Made by a program: the position numbers and the translations under genes. A DNA stretch of 64,000 nucleotides, from the NCBI GenBank assembly GCA_946894095.1, contig OX335662.1, positions 12,604,001 through 12,668,000 on the forward strand, given 5' to 3'. This stretch comes from Incurvaria masculella. Lineage: Eukaryota; Arthropoda; Insecta; Lepidoptera; Incurvariidae. Positions 53,206 to 63,805 of this stretch are shown in pieces. The notes beneath the pieces are model-generated. The model was not told where the DNA came from and searched no databases. It was given only the letters and a program-made list of their open reading frames with translations. Position 1 is the first letter of the stretch. Each line of letters begins with the position of its first letter.

Positions 53206-53476
53206 GTCATTGATCATAGGGTCTTAATGACTACAGGGGGAGGAGTATGGCAGTCTCCAGTCTGCCGTCAATACCACACACTCATCCTCACAAATAAATA
53301 CACATATTTTAATAAATGCTGTTTCATTTATTATATAATTTCTTAAATTAATCCTAACTTAAAACTAAAATAAATAGATTTAAATAGTTTTAAAGCTGTG
53401 GCCTTATCAAATGCTTTTATACTACATTGCTCGTAATTCTTAGAATAATTGAATATGAAATATACAGAATAGACAC

Positions 53477-53651
53477 TTAGGGCCGAGTGCACTAAAGGAC
53501 AAAAAATAAAAATCAAAGTCAAATACGTCACTTTGTATGATCAGTATGGAAGGAAGTACGAACAGTATGAAAGGATGTCCTTTTGGTTCACTAAAAGTGA
53601 CGTGTTTGAACATTGATTAACTCAGCCGTCTCTTTGTGCATTCGGGGCTTA
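53477..53651 (+). mobile_element. MITE family E with TTA duplication
   Basis: TTA (53477-53479) then GGGCCGAGTGCACTAAAGG; right end TTTGTGCATTCGGGGC then TTA (53649-53651). The interior GTCACTTTGT and AAAGTGACGTGTTTGAAC as in the other two copies. Confidence 0.8.
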
Positions 53652-53931
53652 GGAGTACACTTCCCCGTACTGATAAATCCTCCTTGCAAACGTTCCTGGG
53701 AGACCAAGTGCGCAATTCATTATTAGATATAAGTAAGTAAAATGTTAAACCAAAAAGTTATCAATATTTAATATTAAGAGGATAATGACGCGATCAAGTA
53801 CCAAAACGAATAAATGAAAAGATATTTTCTGATATTTTGCACAATCAATAAACCACCTAAGAGCTACGTCTGTAGTTTTTTGTTTTTAGATAAATTAACT
53901 TGTACCCGTGATATAAGCCTCTAAAAATTCG

Positions 53932-54318
53932 TTTTTTATGCAACCTGACATGGATGGCTAATACCACACAACTACCGTTATGATATTAGCCGAATTCTAT
54001 AAGGAATTAGGTGCCACGTCAGGACCTTCCATTTATGAGCACGGCTACAACACTGACAATTTTTCGATGCCGCTTCGACCAATTTTTCGTCCAATGCGAT
54101 GGTACCAACCCAGGCTTGCTTAAACCCTAGTTTCTAAAAGCTGGTTCACCTTCCTTCGGTGTTACATGGATTCCGAACCACGGAGCAGCTCGTATTCGTG
54201 ACGAAATGCACTTATCGAACTCAGAAAGAGAAAGAAAGTGGTGCATGTCGGGGCGAGGATTTGAACCCACACCTCTGGTAAGCTAGGCAAGTCCCCGCGC
54301 CACTAGGCTATGAGCCGA
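53932..54318 (-). mobile_element. tRNA-derived SINE, near full length
   Basis: TTTTTTATGCAACCTGACAT at the left. On the minus strand the head has CTCATAGCCTAGTGGCGCGG and B-box GGTTCAAATCC. The body is slightly shortened between CACGGCTACA and TGACAATTTTTC. Confidence 0.86.
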
Positions 54319-54619
54319 GAATTCATAATGTGATATTTCATGATGGAAAATGGAGATAGTAAAGTCAACCGAAGTAATATAGATAGGGTAAAGAACTTAT
54401 GGTCTCTTCACTTTAAGATTCATTCATCTTAAGATCCTGAAATAGATTACTTTATTGATCTGAAACTTAGTCGGGACGGATTTTGTTTGGATCATCTAGA
54501 AACTTGAATTCTCAACCAAGATAATATCATGAAGCCTAGAGCCGCAAAAACAAATTATACAGCTAAAGATTTAATTCACAGATATAGTATTCTATAAGCA
54601 GAGATAAGCTTGAATAGAG

Positions 54620-55002
54620 TCAGCCTCAGTGGCCCAGTGGCGCGACACTTCGGCGATCGCTCTCCGAAGTTAAGCAACGCTGGGTCCGGTCTGGCCTTGG
54701 ATGGGTGACCATTCGACCGTTGAGAGAGGCTGGCCGTGGTTCGGATTCCACGTTAAGCTGTAGGTCCCCTTCCTTACTTACTAGGTGGTAGGGTTTATCC
54801 CGCCCGGGTTGGTACCATCGCATTGGATGAACGATGGTCGAAGCGGCAATGAAAATTGTCCGTGTTTTCCATCCAGTTCAATGTAGCCGTGCAATATAAG
54901 GAAGGTCCTGGCATGGCACCTAGTTCCCATGTGGTGTGTTGGGCTAATACCATGACAGAACTTGTGGTATTAGCCATCCAGGTCCAGTCACATAAAAAAA
55001 AT
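54620..55002 (+). mobile_element. Full-length SINE with tRNA-like plus 5S-like head
   Basis: The head runs TCAGCCTCAGTGGCCCAGTG (tRNA A-box-like TGGCCCAGTGG at 54630-54640), then CCGAAGTTAAGCAACGCTGG (5S A-box, 54666-54679) and GGATGGGTGACC (5S C-box, 54699-54710). The shared SINE body and a CATAAAAAAA tail follow. ATAGAG lies on both sides (54614-54619 and 55003-55008), a likely target duplication. Confidence 0.88.
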
Positions 55003-55008
55003 ATAGAG

Positions 55009-56140
55009 AAATTACAAATATCTTTCGGTACATGAAAAAGTAGACGAAAGTGATAAAATATTAATGGTCGAACTAACACGTTTTGTCAAACATGCATTTA
55101 TTGTTTGTCAACAACTTAAATTTGTTTCTTTTGAAATTATTTGAAAGGAGGTAAAAAATGCTGTAATAAAAACGCAGATACTACATGTGAAACAAATGAT
55201 TCAAATAGTACTACTTATAATAATCTGGGCATCTCTCCGCTACTTTTCCAGGTAATAACGGATAAAGTATAGTACAGATAGAGAGCACATCAAAAGCAAT
55301 CGTCCTTATATCGTACATATAAGGACGAGAGATTGGGACCATCTTGTGATTAATTTCAGAGCATAGGACTTATCCATTATTAATAAAAAGCTGGAGCAGA
55401 GAATTGATACTCGATTAACAGAAACATTCATTCATTCAATTACAGTTATTAGAAATGAATAGAGAATCAACGGAAAATCCGATGAATATCAGGCACAGAG
55501 GGAAAATACGCTCATGAGGATTTATATTTAGTCCATACTTTACTCAGATCAGAAATGCCATGGAGTAGCACATGAAATAATTTGGACTTTCTGTTCATTC
55601 ATTATATGAACGTCACCCCTTGACAGATTGTACATATTTATAGGGAGATAGAAATAGATAGTCATAAAATCCGATAAAAACAGTAGTACATACTGTGTTT
55701 CTGAGATCTGAACAGTTGCGTGAATTAAAAAATACTCCCGATACCAAAATCGATTGCGTTCGTAGGTGCTAGTATTTTAGGTTCGATAGTACTTTATTAA
55801 AAAAAAAAATTGAACAATAGTTAGATAGACTAGTAAAGAGACAGAAAATGTATAGAGAACATTATAGAAACACACACAGGGACAGAAAGCGATGTACAGT
55901 TTAAGGAGAAATCCAAATCACCGTAGGCCTAAACGGAACTCTATCGCGGATCTATGTATCTATCTCTATATGTCTATCTCTAGGCTGACATTATTTAATA
56001 ATGACCTATATTATCAGCAAGGAATAGAGAAGGAACTAAGTAAATACTTGATAGATGAGCTCACAAAAGCGCACAATAACGGGAATTCGATGCAAATGCG
56101 CTCCTCAATAATCGAAGTCAGATATTTTATCTAGCTAGCC
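55009..56140. other. AT-rich, no recognised feature
   Basis: About 1.1 kb downstream of the minus-strand gene, so it may hold its 3' UTR or polyadenylation site. A TTTATT (AATAAA on minus) occurs near 55794 but is not close to the stop. The 80-codon plus frame at 55892-56134 has no recognisable motif. Confidence 0.35.
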
Positions 56141-56166
56141 ATGAGGCTTACAAATCCATTGACTTC

Positions 56167-56316
56167 TCATTTTACAGTTCCAGGAGCAGTTGCGTACATT
56201 GGCGAGGGCCGTTTGGGATTGTAGTACCCCCAGCTTTTGCCATAATTCCCAGAGTTTAAGCCTCAGACGGAGTCTGATCTTCGGAAGAGCGAGTAGTGAT
56301 GGTCGTGTTGCAGAAT
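56167..56316 (-). pseudogene. Duplicate 3 of the Osiris-like last exon, broken
   Basis: The minus frame starts ILQHDHHYSLFRRSDSV and meets TGA, then NSGNYGKSW ... NPKRPSPMYATAPGTVK and a stop. It is 242 bp beyond duplicate 2 and almost identical to it. The internal stop and lack of an AG acceptor at the start suggest it is not translated. Confidence 0.75.
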
Positions 56317-56408
56317 TCTCTTACCCCAATTCTCTTAGCCCAAGCGTAAGAAGTGAAATCTGGGTAGGCTAAAGAAGTATGTGTCTCTGACAGCGACCCA
56401 AATCCTCC

Positions 56409-56558
56409 TCATTCGACGGTCCCAGGAGCGGTGGCGTACATCGGCGGGGGCCGTTTGGGATTGTAGTACCCCCAGCTTTTGCCATAATTCCCAGAGTTTA
56501 AAACTAAGACGGAGTCTGATCTTCGGAAGAGCGAGTAGTGATGGTCGTGTTGCAGAAT
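56409..56558 (-). pseudogene. Duplicate 2 of the Osiris-like last exon, open
   Basis: In phase with the real exon the minus strand reads ILQHDHHYSLFRRSDSVLV, NYGKSWGYYNPKRPPP and MYATAPGTVE, then TGA: 49 codons without a stop. The last 17 codons equal those of the real exon. Relative to it the Gly/Tyr/Ser-rich centre is replaced and shortened. The acceptor is poor (GATAAGAG before AATTCTG puts the AG one base off), so it may be a pseudo-exon or an alternative terminal exon. Confidence 0.7.
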
Positions 56559-56650
56559 TCTCTTATCCCAATTCTCTTAGCCCAAGCGTAAGAAGTGAAA
56601 TCTGGGTAGGCTAAAGTAGTATGTGTCTCTGACAGCGACCCAAATCCTCC

Positions 56651-56854
56651 TCATTCGACGGTCCCAGGAGCGGTGGCGTACATCGGCGGGGGCCGTTTGG
56701 GGATCGCGTACGCCCGACTCGCGGCCCAGTCCTTGCCGTATCCCGGGGGACTGCCTCCGGAGTAGGAGTAGCCTCCGCCGTAGCCGCCCGAGCTGAAGTC
56801 CGAGGCCGAATCCGAGCTGCCGAAGTGCGAGTAGTGATGGGTCGGTTGCGGAAT
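56651..56854 (-). CDS. Osiris-like protein, last coding exon
   Basis: The acceptor AACATTTTCCCCAG precedes the exon at 56854. It is 67 codons plus TGA (56653-56651), entered in phase 0. The sequence runs IPQPTHHYSHFGSSDSASDF, a Gly/Tyr/Ser stretch (SSGGYGGGYSYSGG), then GYGKDWAASRAYAIPKRPPP. Osiris proteins commonly end in a low-complexity, Gly/Tyr-rich region with an A-x-D-x-A-x-x-AY-like motif, and KDWAASRAYA resembles it. It joins in phase with the exon at 59036-59217 across a 2.18-kb intron. Two duplicates lie downstream at exact 242-bp steps. Osiris genes are insect-specific and usually clustered, and several act in cuticle formation; that role is inferred from the family. Confidence 0.78.
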   Translation of the reverse strand: MPQPTHHYSHFGSSDSASDFSSGGYGGGYSYSGGSPPGYGKDWAASRAYAIPKRPPPMYATAPGTVE

Positions 56855-59035
56855 CTGGGGAAAATGTTGGTTTGAATGAGTATATTTTCACGAAAAGGAT
56901 ATTTTTTTTTTTTTTTTTTTTTTTATGTGACTGGACATGGATGGCTAATACCACAAGTTCTGTCCTGGTATTAGCCCAACACACCACATGGGAACTAGGT
57001 GCCATGCCAGGACCTTCCTTATATTGCACGGCTACATTGAACTGGATGGAAAACACGGACAATTTTCATTGCCGCTTCGACCATCGTTCATCCAATGCGA
57101 TGGTACCAACCCGGGCGGGATAAACCCTACCACCTAGTAAGTAAGGAAGGGGATCTACAGCTTAACGTGGAATCCGAACCACGGCCAGCCTCTCTCAACG
57201 GTCGAATGGTCACCCATCCAAGACCAAGAAGAAGTCTTATTTTTTCGAATCACTAAATCTAATTCATATATAATTCGAGTCTGCGTATGTTCTCCTCCTA
57301 AACGCTTGAAATATGGATTTATGGAGTCTCCGAGTAAGATTTAGCTGAGCCCGTTAGGTGGCGTTGTTGTTGACGTCCAGATTTGTTTTTTTTTTATTTT
57401 TCGACCAATTTATATTTTAATTTATCACTTATCTAATTTTTTTCAGTCTAGCCAGTTTAAAAAAAAAAAAAATGCCAAATGTTCAAAACAGACTCACGAG
57501 GTCTACCAGTAACTAATCGTGTAAACGACACGCCTGCGGCGGTTTCAGATCACATTTTACGGGGCTTCGCTCGGGTTAATTTTTAAAAGCGAAATTGGCT
57601 CTATGGCTGGCTCTACATATAGATTGTTTCAATCTTTTCGGCAATGTAGATATTTGATTTGATGCGTCACGCAACAGATTGTCCACTTACGATCCGCAGT
57701 GGCATATCGCCTATCCGCTAAGTACATTGCATTACATGGTATTAACACGTGGTTTATCTGTGAAAGCTATTAAAGTATCGCAGATAAGATAGGATCAATT
57801 CCATTTCTTCTAGCTACTAGTTTTTAAGTAGGCCATGCCACAGAATAAATAATTTTACTGCCCTGTCATATATTATATGATTTTGTTTGTAATGTCATGT
57901 TTTTAATTTAATACTTTTTCCGTATCTAATAAGCCAATTAGTATGATGAAACTGTGAGAAGTGTATAAAGCCTACATCATCCGAGAAGGATCCTAAAAAC
58001 TAACATCAATTTTTAGATACAGCGGATAAGACAATTTAAGTAAAAAGTTGAGCGCTCGGATAAAGTATCTACCAACTCACGGTAGTTAACTTTTTATTTG
58101 GAATCTCAACTTGCAAAGGATCGAACGGTACTTCACTCAAGTAGGTTTCATATATTTTTAAGTAGGTATTATTGTTACAACTATGACGAATTTTTTGAAC
58201 AAATATACTTAATTTATTTGGTTTTTTGTGTCCATTTAATTATTGGATGCCGTATATTGTTATATCAGTTTCTTTATATCAAAGAATTTTATTTGAACTG
58301 TGGTAATTTAGACTTCATGAAAGATAGAACCGGCGTTTAGTGATCAACATAACAAAGATATGTTTTTTGTTTGAGGAGTAAACAGAGAATCCAAACCAAG
58401 CGTTGACTCAGCATTGATGTAACGCAGCTCAGGTAATGGATCTATATCTGTTACACACAGGTCTTTGAAGGTTTTTTTTAAATATTATTATTGAATTATT
58501 GAATGATGAGTGGTACAATTTAATGCATATTATTAAATTATTTACTCATGATCATTATTTATCAATATCAAATGGACTAAACACAGATATACAATTATGG
58601 TTAGGCAGACATGATAGAATTTCATAGTGTATTGTTAAAGTTGCTCTAAAACCATTGAACTCTTACTCTTTATGTAGGTGGTCGCATTTTAAGGCATTTT
58701 GTTGTATTTATTTTAATAACTATAATAATAAAAGTTAAATATATTTTTCAACTCCCGACGAGAAGACTGTCGGATCTTCTTCATATGTGGAGTGTACATA
58801 GATCTTTCCATCTAATATGACTATTACCTCATTGATCACATCGATTATAATGAAACTATAAAACAACGAAACAACCGGAACGATTTTGTCAATTAGAAAA
58901 TAAGATATCCTAGGATTTAAAAAAACCTAGTAAAATATTGTATGTTGTTTACTCTTTGTCTTGAGCAATTGGAACGAATGCTCAAAGGAACACACTTTCT
59001 CTAATAAGAAGTACATACATTGACCATCGACTTAC
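56855..59035 (-). other. Intron of the Osiris-like gene
   Basis: GTAAGTCGATGG at the 5' end and TTTTCCCCAG at the 3' end, 2181 bp. It contains a SINE whose A-tail ends 47 bp before the acceptor, a short RTE fragment at 57559-57600 (GGGGCTTCGCTCGGGTTAAT), and otherwise AT-rich DNA with no further exon that I can see. Confidence 0.7.
56902..57225 (-). mobile_element. SINE in the intron, sense to the gene, head truncated
   Basis: T23 (A23 on the minus strand) at 56902-56924, ATGTGACTGGACATGG, then a body nearly identical to 54720-54998, ending at GGTCACCCATCCAAGACC inside the 5S-like head. The long pure tail and close match to the 54.6-kb copy suggest a young insertion. Confidence 0.88.
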
Positions 59036-59217
59036 CTTGCAAGCCTTCAGGGTGCTGAGCAGACTCGGCACCAGGAGTGCAGCGACTAGCAGGAGTTTCT
59101 TGATGAAGAGCACGGCCAGCAGCACGGGTATGAGTAAGACCTTCGTCTTGAGGGTCGCCAGAAGAGAGAGCAGTGGGAGAATCACCGCTAGCTTCTTTCG
59201 CTTGCCTCTCGCTTCGT
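59036..59217 (-). CDS. Osiris-like protein, hydrophobic-domain exon
   Basis: The acceptor TTTTGTTTTTGTAG comes before the exon (59217) and GTAAGT after it (59035-59030). It is 182 bp: two bases of a split codon and 60 codons ending in phase 0. It reads EARGKRKKLAVILPLLSLLA, TLKTKVLLIPVLLAVLFIKK and LLLVAALLVPSLLSTLKACK. A basic RGKRKK stretch followed by a Leu-rich helix with regularly placed Lys and Pro is the hallmark of the Osiris (DUF1676) central segment. The start codon, signal peptide and the paired cysteines usual for the family are not in the window and are presumably upstream, beyond 59217 or past 64000. Which Osiris paralogue cannot be told from this part. Confidence 0.78.
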
Positions 59218-59929
59218 CTACAAAAACAAAATATTTTTAATTCATCAGACAAACTAAAAAAGGAGTTGCATAGAACGCAAGACATAATAATTTTAGTACA
59301 AAGTCTCTGTAAGTCGAAATTTAACTTTAGACTGATCATTACTCGTTAGGTTTTTTTGGATTGAAAGAATATTTTATTAAATGGATTTATACATTTGAAA
59401 GAAATATGAACGATAGATATAAATAAAAAAGACAGTTATGCAAAAAAATAATAATTCCGTTTTTATGTAGACTTCACTTTGTAGATAAAGTACAGAGATT
59501 TACACATTTTTAAAATGTTTTTATTGGTAAATGGAAGCCTTAGTAAACGTGAAAACGAATTATAATAAAATTCTAATCGTTAATCTCCACTTATTTTCTT
59601 GGGCTTCGCATTTTGTTCAGTATTCTTAACGGATTCAATAACTTAAAATATTTTTATTTGCAAAATTATGTACTGTTTTGTCACTAACTTGTAGTTAAAC
59701 GAAGTCTATAGTAAAGAATTGTAACCAGATTTTTTTAATAATCGGTTGATTAGAAGCAGGATTTAAAGGACACAAAGGCTTGATCATGATTTATTCTGAT
59801 CAAAAGTATCATCATCAAAAGGATTATTTTCATCTACGGTAGCTAAGTTTTATTGTCGAGGTAGAATATGAAATGCGGAGATTTAATAGTAACAAAACTT
59901 ACAAGACTTTGGAATAATTTATTAATGCT
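59218..59929. other. AT-rich; upstream intron of the Osiris-like gene
   Basis: No further minus-strand exon found. If the gene continues, this is intron. No repeat partner. Confidence 0.35.
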
Positions 59930-60441
59930 ACGCCATCCAAGGAAACGCTGGTGTACCACAAGGCTTAGTTTTGTCTCCTATCCTGTATCTACTTCATATC
60001 GATGATACGCTGTCTCTCTGGAATTGACATTACTATGCCGACGACAGCGCTGTTGAAGGGCACTACATACATTCAATAGATAGCAGGGAAGAAGTGAAAT
60101 AATACAGGCGTAGACTTGCGAATTATCTAGAAGGAAGCCGATGCATGTATATGTAGATAATATAACATGTATAGTTTAGTTTTATAGTTTAGACGATTTT
60201 TTTGCATTAAGGTTATTATTTTATTGTTAATGAATTAATATTATAGGACTTTTATTTATTTATTTAATGTTTAAAAGAATATGATGAAAGCGTTTAATTA
60301 ATAGTTCTGTGATTGTTATGTTTTGTTTAATGGTGCCATTGCCTTGCCCTAATGTTATTTTATTTTATGTACATGTATGTGCGAGATTTTAGTATGCTAT
60401 ATTGTAACACCTATCGGTCTAAAATAAAATAAATAAATAAA
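59930..60441 (+). mobile_element. LINE relic: RT catalytic block and 3' UTR
   Basis: A plus frame reads GNAGVPQGLVLSPILYLLHI, DDTLSLWN, a stop, then HYYADDSAVEGHY, the RT PQG and YADD blocks of a CR1/Jockey-like LINE. The coding part ends at about 60100. An AT-rich 3' UTR runs to TAAAATAAAATAAATAAATA at 60420-60441. Large internal deletion between RT and 3' end. Inactive, although the YADD is intact. Confidence 0.82.
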
Positions 60442-60895
60442 AAACATTCAAATGGGGTGGCCGGAATTAAGTGAATCGAAATTGAATGCATTTAGGGAAC
60501 AAAACACCCCGGTTGATAATACATTTATTTGGCGAATGATACCTATTCAAGGTATTTAATTAATGATCAAGCCAACCTTAATGAAGTTTCGCCGTAACGA
60601 AAAAAAAGTACAAATTCAGAGTGTTCTATGGACTGATACATGTAAAGTGATCTGCCAGGCAGGCTTGTGAACAACAAAAAAAATGAATGGGTAATTGATA
60701 GAGTCGTTACTCTATCAGTTCCCCATACTACGGACGATAACTGTTTCCATGCTCTTAATTTTTTACTATGTTTTTGAAATTTTGGATTTTACAATATAAT
60801 GTAGAAATCTGTCTTTTTATTTTTATTACGGTTTGGAAATTATTGGCTAATAAACATTGGAAATAGTTGTCTTTTTTTACGTTCTTTTTTAAAAA
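60442..60895. other. No recognised feature
   Basis: AT-rich; no exon or repeat partner. Confidence 0.35.
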
Positions 60896-61109
60896 AAAAT
60901 ACTTTTTTTTATGCGACCTGACATGGATGGCTAATACCACACAACTACCGTTATGATATAAGCCCAATACACCACATTCCCGAAGGAATTAGGTGCCATG
61001 CCAGGACCCTCCCTTTATGAGCACGGCTACATTGAACTGGATGGAAAACACGGACAATTTTTCATTGCCGCTTCGACCATCTTTTCATCCAACGCGGTGG
61101 TACCAACTA
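60896..61109 (-). mobile_element. SINE 3' half
   Basis: T-run, ATGCGACCTGACATGGATGG to CCAACGCGGTGGTACCAACT, where it stops. The sequence is close to the consensus of the tRNA-headed subfamily, and the 5' half is absent. Confidence 0.86.
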
Positions 61110-62209
61110 AAAAATACAGATATTTACAAAAAATTAAAACATATTGACATAGAATGAAGCTTTCTCAAGTGATAAAAAAAACAAAATTTTTTTTTTGGCC
61201 AAAGGACAAAGAATGCATTTCTCAAAAAGAATTATCCTAGATTTTCTGTGACTTCACTACAGCCATGAGACGGACACTCCTTTCATAGGTGCGACGGAGC
61301 CATTATTGTTATTTTATGAGAAAAATCATTTCAATTATGATAAAGCTGTTTCTTGAAATATTAGAATTATTATCAACCACTTTAATCTTATGACAAAATT
61401 AATTAATTAAAGAGGCAGCTGGTTTCAAGAATTTAAAGACGATCTAAATTTATAAGCCCACGCTATAAAAATATTGTTGATCTTTGTCTAAACTTTTCAA
61501 GGAAATTAATCATGAAAATGTTTCACTTATTTCATTTGAGGTGATATCAAATGAAATGGTCGGATTTGTTTTGGTTAATTTTTCTGTAAATATTTTGCTT
61601 CTCGAGTTATAAGGATAATTACTTTTACAAGTAAAGGATAATGCTCCAAACTACTATGAATATCAATTATTTTTTTTCCTTTCAATTATTTTTCAATTTT
61701 GAAAGGAAAATTTCATGAAAACTAAACTGATTTAAAATTTGAAATCAGTCTATAAATTTGCTTCGAGTTTAGCTACCGCTCATTACTTTATAGACAATAC
61801 ATTATAGATCTTACTTTTTTTCTCATGATTTAAATTGTTTTTTTGATTGAATTTAAATTTTACAATTTATTTATTTGTTATAATTTGAAACATTCGATAT
61901 TTTATTATCAGTCTACAATTTTTCGCTATAATTTTCTGTGATAATGTGATAATTTTACCTTGTAAAATATTGTCATGAGAACCAAACCCGAGCATTTAAA
62001 ACCACCCCTTACTCATGAAAGGAACACAGTCCTGAAATGAGCATTCTCTTTTTTTTAAAAAATTACCTTTTTTTCAATATGGAGGATGACAGCTAATCGG
62101 ATGAAACATTCTCATCCGAGTTCTATGATAAGTCGCAGCAACCAATGCCCATTTTTCCCGCTATAGTATAGTTACAATATTATAACATATGTATCTTCAA
62201 GGTTCTTGC
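61110..62209. other. AT-rich, no recognised feature
   Basis: 1.1 kb, very AT-rich with homopolymer runs. No repeat partner, exon or RNA gene seen. Confidence 0.4.
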
Positions 62210-62350
62210 TTGCGGTGACGCTCGGTTCGGGTCACCCCTTTCCAGCGAGCAGGGGAAGGCGGGAGTAGCGACAAAAAAATCGTTTATTGTTTATTGTTTA
62301 TTGATCAACGGCGAGTCACAAAACTTTCGTACTCAAGAAATAACAGCGAC
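62210..62350 (+). mobile_element. LINE 3'-end fragment
   Basis: GCGGTGACGCTCGGTTCGGG, TCACCCCTTTCC matches the start of the block at 49919. Then TTTATTGTTTATTGTTTATT and unrelated sequence. Confidence 0.4.
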
Positions 62351-62454
62351 TGACTCATCGGTGACTCACGGGTGCGAACCTAATGAGTAGACTAATCATA
62401 ATATTCTTCAATAATAATATTTATAATAAATTCGTAAAGTAGTTTTTTTTTACA

Positions 62455-63010
62455 AGGATCTTTCTATAGTTAATGTGTCCTTGCTTCACGGTCGATTATA
62501 CATACATATGAAAGAAAGAAAGAAAGAAAATACGTTTATTTTTTCTCAACACAGAACACTTACAAAATTCAAAATACACATTTGTGGAGAAAAAAAAGGA
62601 GCCAGCTCAGCATTTTGTGCTGCAGGTCCCTCTTGATGAGTGAACTACAGCGCTGATTTTACGCTGGTCCGGACACACTTACGACTAACATAAGGTGAGA
62701 GCAACAGCTGTTTGTCGTGAGTGAGGAAACATAATACATAAAACCAGAAAAAATACAGTAAGTAAACCCTTAAAAAAATGTTAACATAGACCAATTAGTT
62801 AAATTATTGTCAAAGATAACACATGGGGGAAAAAAAATACTTTACTCAATTAAAGAAAAACACAAAAATACGATCACACGAACTATTAACAACACAATTA
62901 AATTTAATTACAAGATACAATTTTATCTTATAAAACACGTAAAACATTTTGAGATTCGACAAAACATATATGTTACATTCCTTGAAATAAGCTACGCACA
63001 TGCTTAGTAC
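62455..63010 (+). mobile_element. SINE body (30.8-kb family) split by a (GAAA)n-ended insertion
   Basis: TTAATGTGTCCTTGCTTCAC, GGTCGATTATACATACAT ends at about 62508. The continuation TGTTACATTCCTTGAAATAA, GCTACGCAC is at 62970. The inserted 62509-62965 begins (GAAA)n, then TACGTTTATTTTTTCTCAAC, like the reversed 3' end of a LINE. Confidence 0.55.
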
Positions 63011-63338
63011 GAAAAAGTATATTCACTTAAATATACATACTCAAATAATGATTCGTATCGTTCACACCAAAACTTCTGTGTAGGATCATAGACAAAGGAT
63101 AGTAGGGATATACTGCTAAATTCACTTACAAAACTCGCTAAATACTTCTTTTTGTTGTTGGTACTATGACATTTCTAACCAGCGCCATCTCCCGTCACTG
63201 CCAAAACTAGTAACACAGTTATTAAACTAAGATTAATTCCAATTTTCGCCTAGGCAGGCATGATGAAAACGTTACACTTGAACTTAAAAAAAGAATTCAT
63301 TAAATAGTCATTTTTAATGAAAAATATGGTTAATAGTT
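63011..63338. other. No recognised feature
   Basis: No match or gene evidence. Confidence 0.35.
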
Positions 63339-63530
63339 CAGTTGATGGCGGCTTTTACACCAGAGAATACATGTACATTAATTTATATTATTGCATTAGT
63401 AACTTTGTTAGTTGTAAGTAATTTAAACTGAATGTTGCTGATTCTATTGTTCTTTGTTCTTTGCCTTAATCTGTTCCACCAAGGAATTGTTTGGCAGCAG
63501 CAGCATTTGTATCTAAGTTTGTATTTCATT
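63339..63530 (-). repeat. Dispersed repeat H, reverse copy
   Basis: TACATTAATTTATATTATTG, GTAACTTTGTTAGTTGTAAG, TCTGTTCCACCAAGGAATTG, TTTGGCAGCAGCAGCATTTG are the reverse of 2545-2712. Confidence 0.72.
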
Positions 63531-63689
63531 CTCAAATGTAAATTGCAACGCCATCTGTTGACTTTTATTATCCCAATTCAACACTTGTATGACGTTAATC
63601 TTTCCCTGCTATAATTTATCTATGTTAGGGTTTAATTTCGGCGCTAGCGGCCAGTTCCAGGAAGGCATGGTCCTCGACCACAGAACAGG

Positions 63690-63805
63690 AAATAGAGCGG
63701 AACATTTCTACCGCAATGAGGGAAGCCTAGCGGCGAAATCAACCGTCACTTGTCAGTGGCGACATTTCTACCACAATGAGGGAAACTTGGTTGTCAGTCG
63801 CTATT
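63690..63805 (+). repeat. Two direct copies of a 60-bp unit
   Basis: ACATTTCTACCGCAATGAGG (63703) and ACATTTCTACCACAATGAGG (63763), each followed by GAA and a TTGTCAGT(G/C)GC-ending stretch. The 72-codon frame here owes its repeats to this. Confidence 0.75.

Noticed and set aside
54660..54712. Genuine 5S rRNA gene
   Set aside because: Only the internal promoter region is 5S-like. The rest of the 120-nt molecule is replaced by SINE sequence.
56577..57062. 161-codon minus-strand open frame
   Set aside because: Runs through the SINE, the intron boundary and the last exon in a frame different from the spliced one. The splice-supported frame is preferred.
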